NCBI GenBank assembly: GCA_037501455.1
Contig: CM074857.1
Span: 32,446,001-32,510,000, forward strand
DNA length: 64,000 nt
Reading direction: 5' to 3'
From: Lantana camara
Lineage: Eukaryota; Streptophyta; Magnoliopsida; Lamiales; Verbenaceae
The translations under genes and the position numbers were made by a program. Below the pieces are notes generated by a model. The model was not told where the DNA came from, did no database searches, and saw only the letters and a program-made list of their open reading frames with translations. Numbering within the stretch: the first letter of the stretch is position 1; every line of letters begins with the position of its first letter. Below, piece by piece: positions 48,101-62,292 of the stretch.

Positions 48101-51100
48101 AATCGCTATGGGGCTCATATCAAACGCGAAAGAAACATGCTGGGGGACTAGCAAAGTACTTTAAACCTATATTAAGTGCGAACTACCTTAAGAATCGCGT
48201 GGGCGATTCATGAAGTCGCCCACGCGATGTAACACGTATTGTGGCCACAATCAAGATCATCTTATGTGAATTGGGTCAAATTTGTAATGGGATCATTTTA
48301 TTATTGGTTATAGCGAAGCTTGATTTGAATGTACCAATCTCAATGTTTTGTACATGGTATCAAAGATGATGTTAGGATTTGTTTGGGATTATGACTAAGG
48401 TTTGCAATACATCGTAGCACACAGATAAGAATCGCTATGGGGCTCATATCAAACGCGAAAGAAACATGCTGGGGGACTAGCAAAGTACTATAAACCTATA
48501 TTAAGTGCGAACTACCTTAAGAATCGCGTGGGCGATTCACGAAGTTGCCCACGCGATTTAACACGTTTTGTGGCCACAATCAAGATCATCTTATGAGAAT
48601 TGGGTCAAATTTGTAATGGGATCATTTTATTATTGGTTATAGCGAAGCTTGATTTGAATGTACCAATCTCAATGTTTTGTACATGGTATCAAAGATGATG
48701 TTAGGATTTGTTTGGGATTATGACTAAGGTTTACAATACATCGTAGCACACAGATAAGAATCGCTATGGGGCTCATATCAAACGCGAAAGAAACATGCTG
48801 GGGGACTAGCAAAGTACTATAAACCTATATTAAGTGCGAACTACCTTAAGAATCGCGTGGGCGATTCACGAAGTCGCCCACGCGATTTAACACGTTTTGT
48901 GGCCACAATCAAGATCATCTTATGAGAATTGGGTCAAATTTGTAATGGGATCATTTTATTATTGGTTATAGCGAAGCTTGATTTGAATGTACCAATCTCA
49001 ATGTTTTGTACATGGTATCAAAGATGATGTTAGGATTTGTTTGGGATTATGACTAAGGTTTGCAATACATCGTAGCACACAGATAAGAATCGCTATGGGG
49101 CTCATATCAAACGCGAAAGAAACATGCTGGGGGACTAGCAAAGTACTATAAACCTATATTAAGTGCGAACTACCTTAAGAATCGCGTGGGCGATTCATGA
49201 AGTCGCCCACGCGATTTAACACGTTTTGTGGCCACAATCAAGATCATCTTATGAGAATTGGGTCAAATTTGTACTGGGATCATTTTATTATTGGTTATAG
49301 CGAAGCTTGATTTGAATGTACCAATCTCAATGTTTTGTACATGGTATCAAAGATGATGTTAGGATTTGTTTGGGATTATGACTAAGGTTTACAATACATC
49401 ATAGCACACAGATAAGAATCGCTATGGGGCTCATATCAAACACGAAAGAAACATGCTGGGGGACGAGTAAAGTACTATAAACCTATATTAAGTGCGAACT
49501 ACCTTAAGAATCGCGTGGGCGATTCATGAAGTCGCCCACGCGATTTAACACGTTTTGTGGCCACAATCAAGATCATCTTATGAGAATTGGGTCAAATTTG
49601 TAATGGGATCATTTTATTATTGGTTATAGCGAAGCTTGATTTGAATGTACCAATCTCAATGTTTTGTACATGGTATCAAAGATGATGTTAGGATTTGTTT
49701 GGGATTATGACTAAGGTTTGCAATACATCGTAGCACACAGATAAGAATCGCTATGGGGCTCATATCAAACGCGAAAGAAACATGCTGGGGGACTAGCAAA
49801 GTACTTTAAACCTATATTAAGTGCGAACTACCTTAAGAATCGCGTGGGCGATTCATGAAGTCGCCCACGCGATGTAACACGTATTGTGGCCACAATCAAG
49901 ATCATCTTATGTGAATTGGGTCAAATTTGTAATGGGATCATTTTATTATTGGTTATAGCGAAGCTTGATTTGAATGTACCAATCTCAATGTTTTGTACAT
50001 GGTATCAAAGATGATGTTAGGATTTGTTTGGGATTATGACTAAGGTTTGCAATACATCGTAGCACACAGATAAGAATCGCTATGGGGCTCATATCAAACG
50101 CGAAAGAAACATGCTGGGGGACTAGCAAAGTACTATAAACCTATATTAAGTGCGAACTACCTTAAGAATCGCGTGGGCGATTCACGAAGTTGCCCACGCG
50201 ATTTAACACGTTTTGTGGCCACAATCAAGATCATCTTATGAGAATTGGGTCAAATTTGTAATGGGATCATTTTATTATTGGTTATAGCGAAGCTTGATTT
50301 GAATGTACCAATCTCAATGTTTTGTACATGGTATCAAAGATGATGTTAGGATTTGTTTGGGATTATGACTAAGGTTTACAATACATCGTAGCACACAGAT
50401 AAGAATCGCTATGGGGCTCATATCAAACACGAAAGAAACATGCTGGGGGACGAGTAAAGTACTATAAACCTATATTAAGTGCGAACTACCTTAAGAATCG
50501 CGTGGGCGATTCACGAAGTCGCCCACGCGATTTAACACGTTTTGTGGCCACAATCAAGATCATCTTATGAGAATTGGGTCAAATTTGTAATGGGATCATT
50601 TTATTATTGGTTATAGCGAAGCTTGATTTGAATGTACCAATCTCAATGTTTTGTACATGGTATCAAAGATGATGTTAGGATTTGTTTGGGATTATGACTA
50701 AGGTTTGCAATACATCGTAGCACACAGATAAGAATCGCTATGGGGCTCATATCAAACGCGAAAGAAACATGCTGGGGGACTAGCGAAGTACTATAAACCT
50801 ATATTAAGTGCGAACTACCTTAAGAATCGCGTGGGCGATTCATGAAGTCGCCCACGCGACGTAACACGTATTGTGGCCACAATCAAGATCATCTTATGAG
50901 AATTGGGTCAAATTTGTAATGGGCTCATTTTATTATTGGTTATAGCGAAGCTTGATTTGAATGTCCCAATCTCAATGTTTTGTACATGGTATCGAAGATG
51001 ATGTTAGGATTTGTTTGGGATTATGACTAAGGTTTGCAATACATCGTAGCACACAGATAAGAATCGCTATGGGGCTCATATCAAACGCGAAAGAAACATG

Positions 51101-54100
51101 CTGGGGGACAAGCAAAGTACTATAAACCTATATTAAGTGCGAACTACCTTAAGAATCGCGTGGGCGATTCATGAACTCGCCCACGCGATGTAACACGTTT
51201 TGTGGCCACAATCAAGATCATCTTACGAGAATTGGGTTAAATTTGTAATGGGATCATTTTACTATTGGTTATAGCGAAGCTTGATTTGAATGTACCAATC
51301 TCAATGTTTTGTACATGGTATCAAAGATGATGTTAGGATTTGTTTGGGATTATGACTAAGGTTTGCAATACATCGTAGCACACAGATAAGAATCGCTATG
51401 GGGCTATTATCAAACGCGAAAGAAACATGCTGGGGGACTAGCAAAGTACTATAAACCTATATTAAGTGCGAACTACCTTAAGAATCGCGTGGGCGATTCA
51501 CGAAGTCGCCCACGCGATTTAACACGTTTTGTGGCCACAATCAAGATCATCTTATGAGAATTGGGTCAAATTTGTAATGGGATCATTTTATTATTGGTTA
51601 TAGCGAAGCTTGATTTGAATGTACCAATCTCAATGTTTTGTACATGGTATCAAAGATGATGTTAGGATTTGTTTGGGATTATGACTAAGGTTTGCAATAC
51701 ATCGTAGCACACAGATAAGAATCGCTATGGGGCTCATATCAAACGCGAAAGAAACATGCTGGGGGACTAGCGAAGTACTATAAACCTATATTAAGTGCGA
51801 ACTACCTTAAGAATCGCGTGGGCGATTCATGAAGTCGCCCACGCGACGTAACACGTATTGTGGCCACAATCAAGATCATCTTATGAGAATTGGGTCAAAT
51901 TTGTAATGGGCTCATTTTATTATTGGTTATAGCGAAGCTTGATTTGAATGTCCCAATCTCAATGTTTTGTACATGGTATCGAAGATGATGTTAGGATTTG
52001 TTTGGGATTATGACTAAGGTTTGCAATACATCGTAGCACACAGATAAGAATCGCTATGGGGCTCATATCAAACGCGAAAGAAACATGCTGGGGGACAAGC
52101 AAAGTACTATAAACCTATATTAAGTGCGAACTACCTTAAGAATCGCGTGGGCGATTCATGAACTCGCCCACGCGATGTAACACGTTTTGTGGCCACAATC
52201 AAGATCATCTTACGAGAATTGGGTTAAATTTGTAATGGGATCGTTTTACTATTGGTTATAGCGAAGCTTGATTTGAATGTACCAATCTCAATGTTTTGTA
52301 CATGGTATCAAAGATGATGTTAGGATTTGTTTGGGATTATGACTAAGGTTTGCAATACATCGTAGCACACAGATAAGAATCGCTATGGGGCTCATATCAA
52401 ACGCGAAAGAAACATGCTGGGGGACTAGCAAAGTACTATAAACCTATATTAAGTGCGAACTACCTTAAGAATCGCGTGGGCGATTCATGAACTCGCCCAC
52501 GCGATGTAACACGTTTTGTGGCCACAATCAAGATCATCTTACGAGAATTGGGTTAAATTTGTAATGGGATCATTTTACTATTGGTTATAGCGAAGCTTGA
52601 TTTGAATGTACCAATCTCAATGTTTTGTACATGGTATCAAAGATGATGTTAGGATTATGACTAAGGTTTGCAATACATCGTAGCACACAGATAAGAATCG
52701 CTATGGGGCTATTATCAAACGCGAAAGAAACATGCTGGGGGACTAGCAAAGTACTTTAAACCTATATTAAGTGCGAACAACCTTAAGAATCGCGTGGGCG
52801 ATTCACGAAGTCGCCCACGCGATTTAACACGTTTTGTGGCCACAATCAAGATCATCTTATGAGAATTGGGTCAAATTTGTAATGGGATCATTTTATTATT
52901 GGTTATAGCGAAGCTTGATTTGAATGTACCAATCTCAATGTTTTGTACATGGTATCAAAGATGATGTTAGGATTTGTTTGGGATTATGACTAAGGTTTGC
53001 AATACATCGTAGCACACAGATAAGAATCGCTATGGGGCTCATATCAAACGCGAAAGAAACATGCTGGGGGACTAGCGAAGTACTATAAACCTATATTAAG
53101 TGCGAACTACCTTAAGAATCGCGTGGGCGATTCATGAAGTCGCCCACGCGACGTAACACGTATTGTGGCCACAATCAAGATCATCTTATGAGAATTGGGT
53201 CAAATTTGTAATGGGCTCATTTTATTATTGGTTACAGCGAAGTTTGATTTGAATGTCCCAATCTCAATGTTTTGTACATGGTATCGAAGATGATGTTAGG
53301 ATTTGTTTGGGATTATGACTAAGGTTTGCAATACATCGTAGCACACAGATAAGAATCGCTATGGGGCTCATATCAAACGCGAAAGAAACATGCTGGGGGA
53401 CAAGCAAAGTACTATAAACCTATATTAAGTGCGAACTACCTTAAGAATCGCGTGGGCGATTCATGAACTCGCCCACGCGATGTAACACGTTTTGTGGCCA
53501 CAATCAAGATCATCTTACGAGAATTGGGTTAAATTTGTAATGGGATCATTTTACTATTGGTTATAGCGAAGCTTGATTTGAATGTACCAATCTCAATGTT
53601 TTGTACATGGTATCAAAGATGATGTTAGGATTTGTTTGGGATTATGACTAAGGTTTGCAATACATCGTAGCACACAGATAAGAATCGCTATGGGGCTCAT
53701 ATCAAACGCGAAAGAAACATGCTGGGGGACTAGCAAAGTACTATAAACCTATATTAAGTGCGAACTACCTTAAGAATCGCGTGGGCGATTCACGAAGTCG
53801 CCCACGCGATTTAACACGTTTTGTGGCCACAATCAAGATCATCTTATGAGAATTGGGTCAAATTTGTAATGGGATCATTTTATTATTGGTTATAGCGAAG
53901 CTTGATTTGAATGTACCAATCTCAATGTTTTGTACATGGTATCAAAGATGATGTTAGGATTTGTTTGGGATTATGACTAAGGTTTGCAATACATCGTAGC
54001 ACACAGATAAGAATCGCTATGGGGCTCATATCAAACGCGAAAGAAACATGCTGGGGGACTAGCAAAGTACTATAAACCTATATTAAGTGCGAACTACCTT

Positions 54101-57100
54101 AAGAATCGCGTGGGCAATTCATGAAGTCGCCCACGCGATTTAACACGTTTTGTGGCCACAATCAAGATCATCTTATGAGAATTGGGTCAAATTTGTAATG
54201 GGATCATTTTATTATTGGTTATAGCGAAGCTTGATTTGAATGTACCAATCTCAATGTTTTGTACATGGTATCAAAGATGATGTTAGGATTTGTTTGGGAT
54301 TATGACTAAGGTTTACAATACATCATAGCACACAGATAAGAATCGCTATGGGGCTCATATCAAACACGAAAGAAACATGCTGGGGGACGAGTAAAGTACT
54401 ATAAACCTATATTAAGTGCGAACTACCTTAAGAATCGCGTGGGCGATTCATGAAGTCGCCCACGCGATTTAACACGTTTTGTGGCCACAATCAAGATCAT
54501 CTTATGAGAATTGGGTCAAATTTGTAATGGGATCATTTTATTATTGGTTATAGCGAAGCTTGATTTGAATGTACCAATCTCAATGTTTTGTACATGGTAT
54601 CAAAGATGATGTTAGGATTTGTTTGGGATTATGACTAAGGTTTGCAATACATCGTAGCACACAGATAAGAATCGCTATGGGGCTCATATCAAACGCGAAA
54701 GAAACATGCTGGGGGACTAGCAAAGTACTTTAAACCTATATTAAGTGCGAACTACCTTAAGAATCGCGTGGGCGATTCATGAAGTCGCCCACGCGATGTA
54801 ACACGTATTGTGGCCACAATCAAGATCATCTTATGTGAATTGGGTCAAATTTGTAATGGGATCATTTTATTATTGGTTATAGCGAAGCTTGATTTGAATG
54901 TACCAATCTCAATGTTTTGTACATGGTATCAAAGATGATGTTAGGATTTGTTTGGGATTATGACTAAGGTTTGCAATACATCGTAGCACACAGATAAGAA
55001 TCGCTATGGGGCTCATATCAAACGCGAAAGAAACATGCTGGGGGACTAGCAAAGTACTATAAACCTATATTAAGTGCGAACTACCTTAAGAATCGCGTGG
55101 GCGATTCACGAAGTTGCCCACGCGATTTAACACGTTTTGTGGCCACAATCAAGATCATCTTATGAGAATTGGGTCAAATTTGTAATGGGATCATTTTATT
55201 ATTGGTTATAGCGAAGCTTGATTTGAATGTACCAATCTCAATGTTTTGTACATGGTATCAAAGATGATGTTAGGATTTGTTTGGGATTATGACTAAGGTT
55301 TACAATACATCGTAGCACACAGATAAGAATCGCTATGGGGCTCATATCAAACACGAAAGAAACATGCTGGGGGACGAGTAAAGTACTATAAACCTATATT
55401 AAGTGCGAACTACCTTAAGAATCGCGTGGGCGATTCACGAAGTCGCCCACGCGATTTAACACGTTTTGTGGCCACAATCAAGATCATCTTATGAGAATTG
55501 GGTCAAATTTGTAATGGGATCATTTTATTATTGGTTATAGCGAAGCTTGATTTGAATGTACCAATCTCAATGTTTTGTACATGGTATCAAAGATGATGTT
55601 AGGATTTGTTTGGGATTATGACTAAGGTTTGCAATACATCGTAGCACACAGATAAGAATCGCTATGGGGCTCATATCAAACGCGAAAGAAACATGCTGGG
55701 GGACTAGCGAAGTACTATAAACCTATATTAAGTGCGAACTACCTTAAGAATCGCGTGGGCGATTCATGAAGTCGCCCACGCGACGTAACACGTATTGTGG
55801 CCACAATCAAGATCATCTTATGAGAATTGGGTCAAATTTGTAATGGGCTCATTTTATTATTGGTTATAGCGAAGCTTGATTTGAATGTCCCAATCTCAAT
55901 GTTTTGTACATGGTATCGAAGATGATGTTAGGATTTGTTTGGGATTATGACTAAGGTTTGCAATACATCGTAGCACACAGATAAGAATCGCTATGGGGCT
56001 CATATCAAACGCGAAAGAAACATGCTGGGGGACAAGCAAAGTACTATAAACCTATATTAAGTGCGAACTACCTTAAGAATCGCGTGGGCGATTCATGAAC
56101 TCGCCCACGCGATGTAACACGTTTTGTGGCCACAATCAAGATCATCTTACGAGAATTGGGTTAAATTTGTAATGGGATCATTTTACTATTGGTTATAGCG
56201 AAGCTTGATTTGAATGTACCAATCTCAATGTTTTGTACATGGTATCAAAGATGATGTTAGGATTTGTTTGGGATTATGACTAAGGTTTGCAATACATCGT
56301 AGCACACAGATAAGAATCGCTATGGGGCTCATATCAAACGCGAAAGAAACATGCTGGGGGACTAGCAAAGTACTATAAACCTATATTAAGTGCGAACTAC
56401 CTTAAGAATCGCGTGGGCGATTCACGAAGTCGCCCACGCGATTTAACACGTTTTGTGGCCACAATCAAGATCATCTTATGAGAATTGGGTCAAATTTGTA
56501 ATGGGATCATTTTATTATTGGTTATAGCGAAGCTTGATTTGAATGTACCAATCTCAATGTTTTGTACATGGTATCAAAGATGATGTTAGGATTTGTTTGG
56601 GATTATGACTAAGGTTTGCAATACATCGTAGCACACAGATAAGAATCGCTATGGGGCTCATATCAAACGCGAAAGAAACATGCTGGGGGACTAGCAAAGT
56701 ACTATAAACCTATATTAAGTGCGAACTACCTTAAGAATCGCGTGGGCGATTCATGAAGTCGCCCACGCGATTTAACACGTTTTGTGGCCACAATCAAGAT
56801 CATCTTATGAGAATTGGGTCAAATTTGTAATGGGATCATTTTATTATTGGTTATAGCGAAGCTTGATTTGAATGTACCAATCTCAATGTTTTGTACATGG
56901 TATCAAAGATGATGTTAGGATTTGTTTGGGATTATGACTAAGGTTTACAATACATCATAGCACACAGATAAGAATCGCTATGGGGCTCATATCAAACACG
57001 AAAGAAACATGCTGGGGGACGAGTAAAGTACTATAAACCTATATTAAGTGCGAACTACCTTAAGAATCGCGTGGGCGATTCATGAAGTCGCCCACGCGAT

Positions 57101-58000
57101 TTAACACGTTTTGTGGCCACAATCAAGATCATCTTATGAGAATTGGGTCAAATTTGTAATGGGATCATTTTATTATTGGTTATAGCGAAGCTTGATTTGA
57201 ATGTACCAATCTCAATGTTTTGTACATGGTATCAAAGATGATGTTAGGATTTGTTTGGGATTATGACTAAGGTTTGCAATACATCGTAGCACACAGATAA
57301 GAATCGCTATGGGGCTCATATCAAACGCGAAAGAAACATGCTGGGGGACTAGCAAAGTACTTTAAACCTATATTAAGTGCGAACTACCTTAAGAATCGCG
57401 TGGGCGATTCATGAAGTCGCCCTCGCGATGTAACACGTATTGTGGCCACAATCAAGATCATCTTATGTGAATTGGGTCAAATTTGTAATGGGATCATTTT
57501 ATTATTGGTTATAGCGAAGCTTGATTTGAATGTACCAATCTCAATGTTTTGTACATGGTATCAAAGATGATGTTAGGATTTGTTTGGGATTATGACTAAG
57601 GTTTGCAATACATCGTAGCACACAGATAAGAATCGCTATGGGGCTCATATCAAACGCGAAAGAAACATGCTGGGGGACTAGCAAAGTACTTTAAACCTAT
57701 ATTAAGTGCGAACTACATTGAGAATCGCGTGGGCGATTCATGAAGTCGCCCACGCGATGTAACACGTATTGTGGCCACAATCAAGATCATCTTATGAGAA
57801 TTGGGTCAAATTTGTAATGGGATCATTTTATTATTGGTTATAGCGAAGCTTGATTTGAATGTACCAATCTCAATGTTTTGTACATGGTATCGAAGATGAT
57901 GTTAGGATTTGTTTGGGATTATGACTAAGGTTTGCAATACATCGTAGCACACAGATAAGAATCGCTATGGGGCTCATATCAAACGCGAAAGAAACATGCT
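42200..58000. repeat. Large nested higher-order duplications (24-, 20-, 15- and 8-monomer offsets)
   Basis: The 11-bp-deleted monomer (TTAGGATTATGAC) occurs at 44766 and 52651, 7885 bp apart, which is 24 monomers minus 11 bp. The GGTTACAGCGAAGTTTG variant has the same offset (45345 and 53230). The AATGTCCC variant at 50964 and 55888 is 15 monomers minus 11 bp apart. GGTTTACAAT at 47741, 49386, 54310 and 56942 gives 5-, 20- and 8-monomer offsets. Private substitutions are few here, so this half looks more recently amplified than 13-40 kb. Confidence 0.78.
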
Positions 58001-60551
58001 GGGGGACTAGCAAAGTACTATAAACCTATATTAAGTGCGAACTACCTTAAGAATCGCGTGGGCGATTCATGAACTCGCCCACGCGATGTAACACGTTTTG
58101 TGGCCACAATCAAGATCATCTTATGAGAATTGGGTCAAATTTGTAATGGGATCATTTTATTATTGGTTATAGCGAAGCTTGATATGAATGTACCAATCTC
58201 AATGTTTTGTACATGGTATCAAAGATGATGTTAGGATTTGTTTGGGATTATGACTAAGGTTTGCAATACATCGTAGCACACAGATAAGAATCGCTATGGG
58301 GCTCATATCAAACGCGAAAGAAACATGCTGGGGGACTAGCAAAGTACTATAAACCTATATTAAGTGCGAACTACCTTAAGAATCGCGTGGGCGATTCACG
58401 AAGTTGCCCACGCGATTTAACACGTTTTGTGGCCACAATCAAGATCATCTTATGAGAATTGGGTCAAATTTGTAATGGGATCATTTTATTATTGGTTATA
58501 GCGAAGCTTGATATGAATGTACCAATCTCAATGTTTTGTACATGGTATCAAAGATGATGTTAGGATTTGTTTGGGATTATGACTAAGGTTTGCAATACAT
58601 CGTAGCACACAGATAAGAATCGCTATGGGGCTCATATCAAACGCGAAAGAAACATGCTGGGGGACTAGCAAAGTACTATAAACCTATATTAAGTGCGAAC
58701 TACCTTAAGAATCGCGTGGGCGATTCATGAAGTCGCCCACGCGATTTAACACGTTTTGTGGCCACAGTCAAGATCATCTTATGAGAATTGGGTCAAATTT
58801 GTAATGGGATCATTTTATTATTGGTTATAGCGAAGCTTGATTTGAATGTACCAATTTCAACGTTTTGTACATGGTATCAAAGATGATGTTAGGATTTGTT
58901 TGGGATTATGACTAAGGTTTGCAATACATCGTAGCACACAGATAAGAATTGCTATGGGGCTCATATCAAACGCGAAAGAAACATGCTGGGGGACTAGCAA
59001 AGTACTATAAACCTATATTAAGTGCGAACTACCTTAAGAATCGCGTGGGCGATTTATGAAGTCGCCCACGCGATTTAACACGTTTTGTGGCCACAATCAA
59101 GATCATCTTATGAGAATTGGGTCAAATTTGTAATGGGATCATTTTATTATTGGTTATAGCGAAGCTTGATTTGAATGTACCAATCTCAATGTTTTGTACA
59201 TGGTATCAAAGATGATGTTAGGATTTGTTTGGGATTATGACTAAGGTTTGCAATACATCGTAGCACACAGATAAGAATCGCTATGGGGCTCATATCAAAC
59301 ACGAAAGAAACATGCTGGGGGACTAGTAAAGTACTATAAACCTATATTAAGTGCGAACTACCTTAAGAATCGCGTGGGCGATTCATGAAGTTGCCCACGC
59401 GATTTAACACGTTTTGTGGCCACAATCAAGATCATCTTACGAGAATTGGGTTAAATTTGTAATGGGATCATTTTACTATTGGTTGTAGCGAAGCTTGATT
59501 TGAATGTACCAATCTCAATGTTTTGTACATGGTATCAAAGATGATGTTAGGATTTGTTTGGGATTATGACTAAGGTTTGCAATACATCATAGCACACAGA
59601 TAAGAATCGCTATGGGGCTCATATCAAACGCGAAAGAAACATGCTGAGGGACTAGCAAAGTACTATAAACCTATATTAAGTGCGAACTACCTTAAGAATC
59701 ACGTGGGCGATTCATGAAGTCGCCCACGCGATTTAACACGTTTTGTGGCCACAATCAAGATCATCTTATGAGAATTGGGTCAAATTTGTAATGGGATCAT
59801 TTTATTATTGGTTATAGCGAAGCTTGATTTGAATATACCAATCTCAATGTTTTGTACATGGTATCAAAGATGATGTTAGGATTTGTTTGGGATTATGACT
59901 AAAGTTTGGAATACATCGTAGCACACAGATAAGAATCGCTATGGGGCTCATATCAAACACGAAAGAAACATGCTGGGGGACTAGTAAAGTACTATAAACC
60001 TATATTAAGTGCGAACTACCTTAAGAATCGCGTGGGCGATTCATGAAGTCGCCCACGCGATTTAACACGTTTTGTGGCCACAATCAAGATCATCTTATGA
60101 GAATTGGGTCAAATTTGTAATGGGATCATTTTACTATTGGTTATAGCGAAGCTTGATTTGAATGTACCAATCTCAATGTTTTGTACATGGTATCGAAGAT
60201 GATGTTAGGATTTGTTTGGGATTATGACTAAGGTTTGCAATACATCGTAGCACACAGATAAGAATCGCTATGGGGCTCATATCAAACGCGAAAGAAACAT
60301 GCTGGGGGACTAGCAAAGTACTATAAACCTATATTAAGTGCGAACTACCTTAAGAATCGCGTGGGCGATTCATGAACTCGCCCACGCGATGTAACACGTT
60401 TTGTGGCCACAATCAAGATCATCTTACGAGAATTGGGTTAAATTTGTAATGGGATCATTTTACTATTGGTTATAGCGAAGCTTGATTTGAATGTACCAAT
60501 CTCAATGTTTTGTACATGGTATCAAAGATGATGTTAGGATTTGTTTGGGAT

Positions 60552-62232
60552 TGTAACACCCTAAACGGAGGATGTCACATCCCCCGCACTAGGACCCAGA
60601 CCCGGTCATGCAATGGAAAGTCCATGCCCGAATCCGAATCATAGCGAACGGGAGACCAACTCACACACTAGGCTAGGCGGATCTAACTCGACAAACTCAG
60701 AGTGCGGAAGCAATTAAAACCAACAACAATAGATAGCGGAAGCATTCAAAACAAAACATGCAAAGCAGATGACGGGTTCAACTAGCATAAATACCTAGTC
60801 CCGAAACAATTCATAATCCAACATAATAAGCAGCATACGTATCATCATAATATCTACTAACATCCAAATACCAGCTTACTAACCCCACACGGGTTTAAGT
60901 CTAAGTAGAAGATAAACATAACCTTCAAGTGAAAACATAAATACATAACATAAATAAAGTATGCGATAAATGCATCCTAATACCAACTAGACTGACAAGT
61001 GTGACTCAAGGGACTCACTTCCGCCTAGCTCAAGCCAAAGGAAACCTGCAAACTAAAAGATAAATGAGGTGTCAGTCAACTGACTGAGTGAGGGGGCTAA
61101 CGCACACCCACAATATATATATACAGAGCACAGCACATATCAAAAGGGTGGATTCATGAACCGGGGATAGGTGTTGCATACCAGAACATTTCAAAACAAC
61201 CCAAAATAGATATAGATATAAGTTTAGAAACCATTTTCAGAGAGACTCTATCCCGATTCATAATTCCCATAACAGATCATAACATATGCTCGGCGAGTAC
61301 GAGCTTCCAACCTCAACTCCTCATATCATAACAAAACAGAAATAACATACCAACCTCAACTCCGGGTGATGGTAGGGTTGCGCGACCCTAACCATCCATA
61401 CGGTCGAGGGGAGTGCTGATTGCTACTCATACCCTCAGGACTCCGTTTCCCAACCAAACCTCCTGGTGGGTCCCGGTAGATCCTTTTCATACAGATGGAG
61501 ACTACGCACAGGTATATCCCCGACGGCCCGATACCGTCCCGGGGGCTCCTTACCCGTAGCTCCTGGGCCCCATAACAGAACAGAACATAACATATACCAA
61601 CTTTCATGGCAATCTCGCTACATAATCATAACATAACTGATTTTTCCAAAATGACTTATATATGTCTCAAAAACTGGTTTTTATAACATAACTTTTCAAA
61701 ACAGCTTACATATGCTTTCATATCTAATTTTCCAAAACAGAGCTGATTCACAAGGTCATAAACATATCATATCCAACACATACGTATCTATAATAGATAT
61801 ACTCGCATGCAAGGGTTGAAATCAGCATATTAAGGCCATAGGTCGCATAACTATACAAAATCCTAAACCTCACCTGAGAAGCAACAAGATACAAGAACTG
61901 ACAAGACGGATCCGTGCTCGACCAGGTTGTCTCCGCCCTGGAGATCGCTGACAGAAAGGGAAACACGAAGTACTTATGAGACAAGACTCAAACATGAACC
62001 AAATAGGACGCACGGCAATGTTCATGAAATGACGTGAAGTGGTATCAAATATTATAACATGTAATGAACGTATTTATGTGTACAATTAATGTCCTACATA
62101 ACAAGTAAACATCAAATTTAATAATAATGTGGAAAGAAAAATGCAATTACTTCCCCAATTAATTAAGGTCCTCACCAAATTGCATTTTAATCAAATAGAT
62201 TGCAATTATATATATATATACAATTTCACAGT

Positions 62233-62292
<60 letters not shown>

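Larger units (their letters stand above)
13018..60551. repeat. Tandem satellite array: 144 complete 329-bp monomers plus one partial
   Basis: The period is 329 bp, measured from successive AGTGCGAACT starts (13018, 13347, 13641, 13970, 14299, 14628 and on to 60337). The distance 13018-60337 equals 144 monomers minus 57 bp, and the 57 bp are exactly one 35-bp and two 11-bp deletions. The last monomer is cut after 215 bp by a retrotransposon. Most monomers contain one HindIII site (GAAGCTTGA) and one ScaI site (AAGTACTAT), so digests should give a 329-bp ladder. Each monomer carries a 14-bp perfect dyad, AATCGCGTGGGCGA and its complement, around TTCATGAAG. No reading frame of coding type survives across monomers. 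Variation is mainly single substitutions shared by blocks, which shows local amplification. Whether the array is centromeric, knob-like or interstitial cannot be told from sequence. Confidence 0.97.

Noticed and set aside
13018..60551. Regular repeats with inner palindromes, superficially CRISPR-like
   Set aside because: The whole 329-bp unit is repeated with no variable spacers, and the context is a plant genome. It is a satellite.
13018..60551. Centromeric identity of the array
   Set aside because: A 329-bp monomer and HORs do not prove centromere function. CENH3 ChIP or FISH would be needed.
61356..61984. Short - strand frames in the LTR (83 and 78 codons)
   Set aside because: No domain or codon pattern. 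They fall in conserved LTR sequence and are better explained as non-coding.
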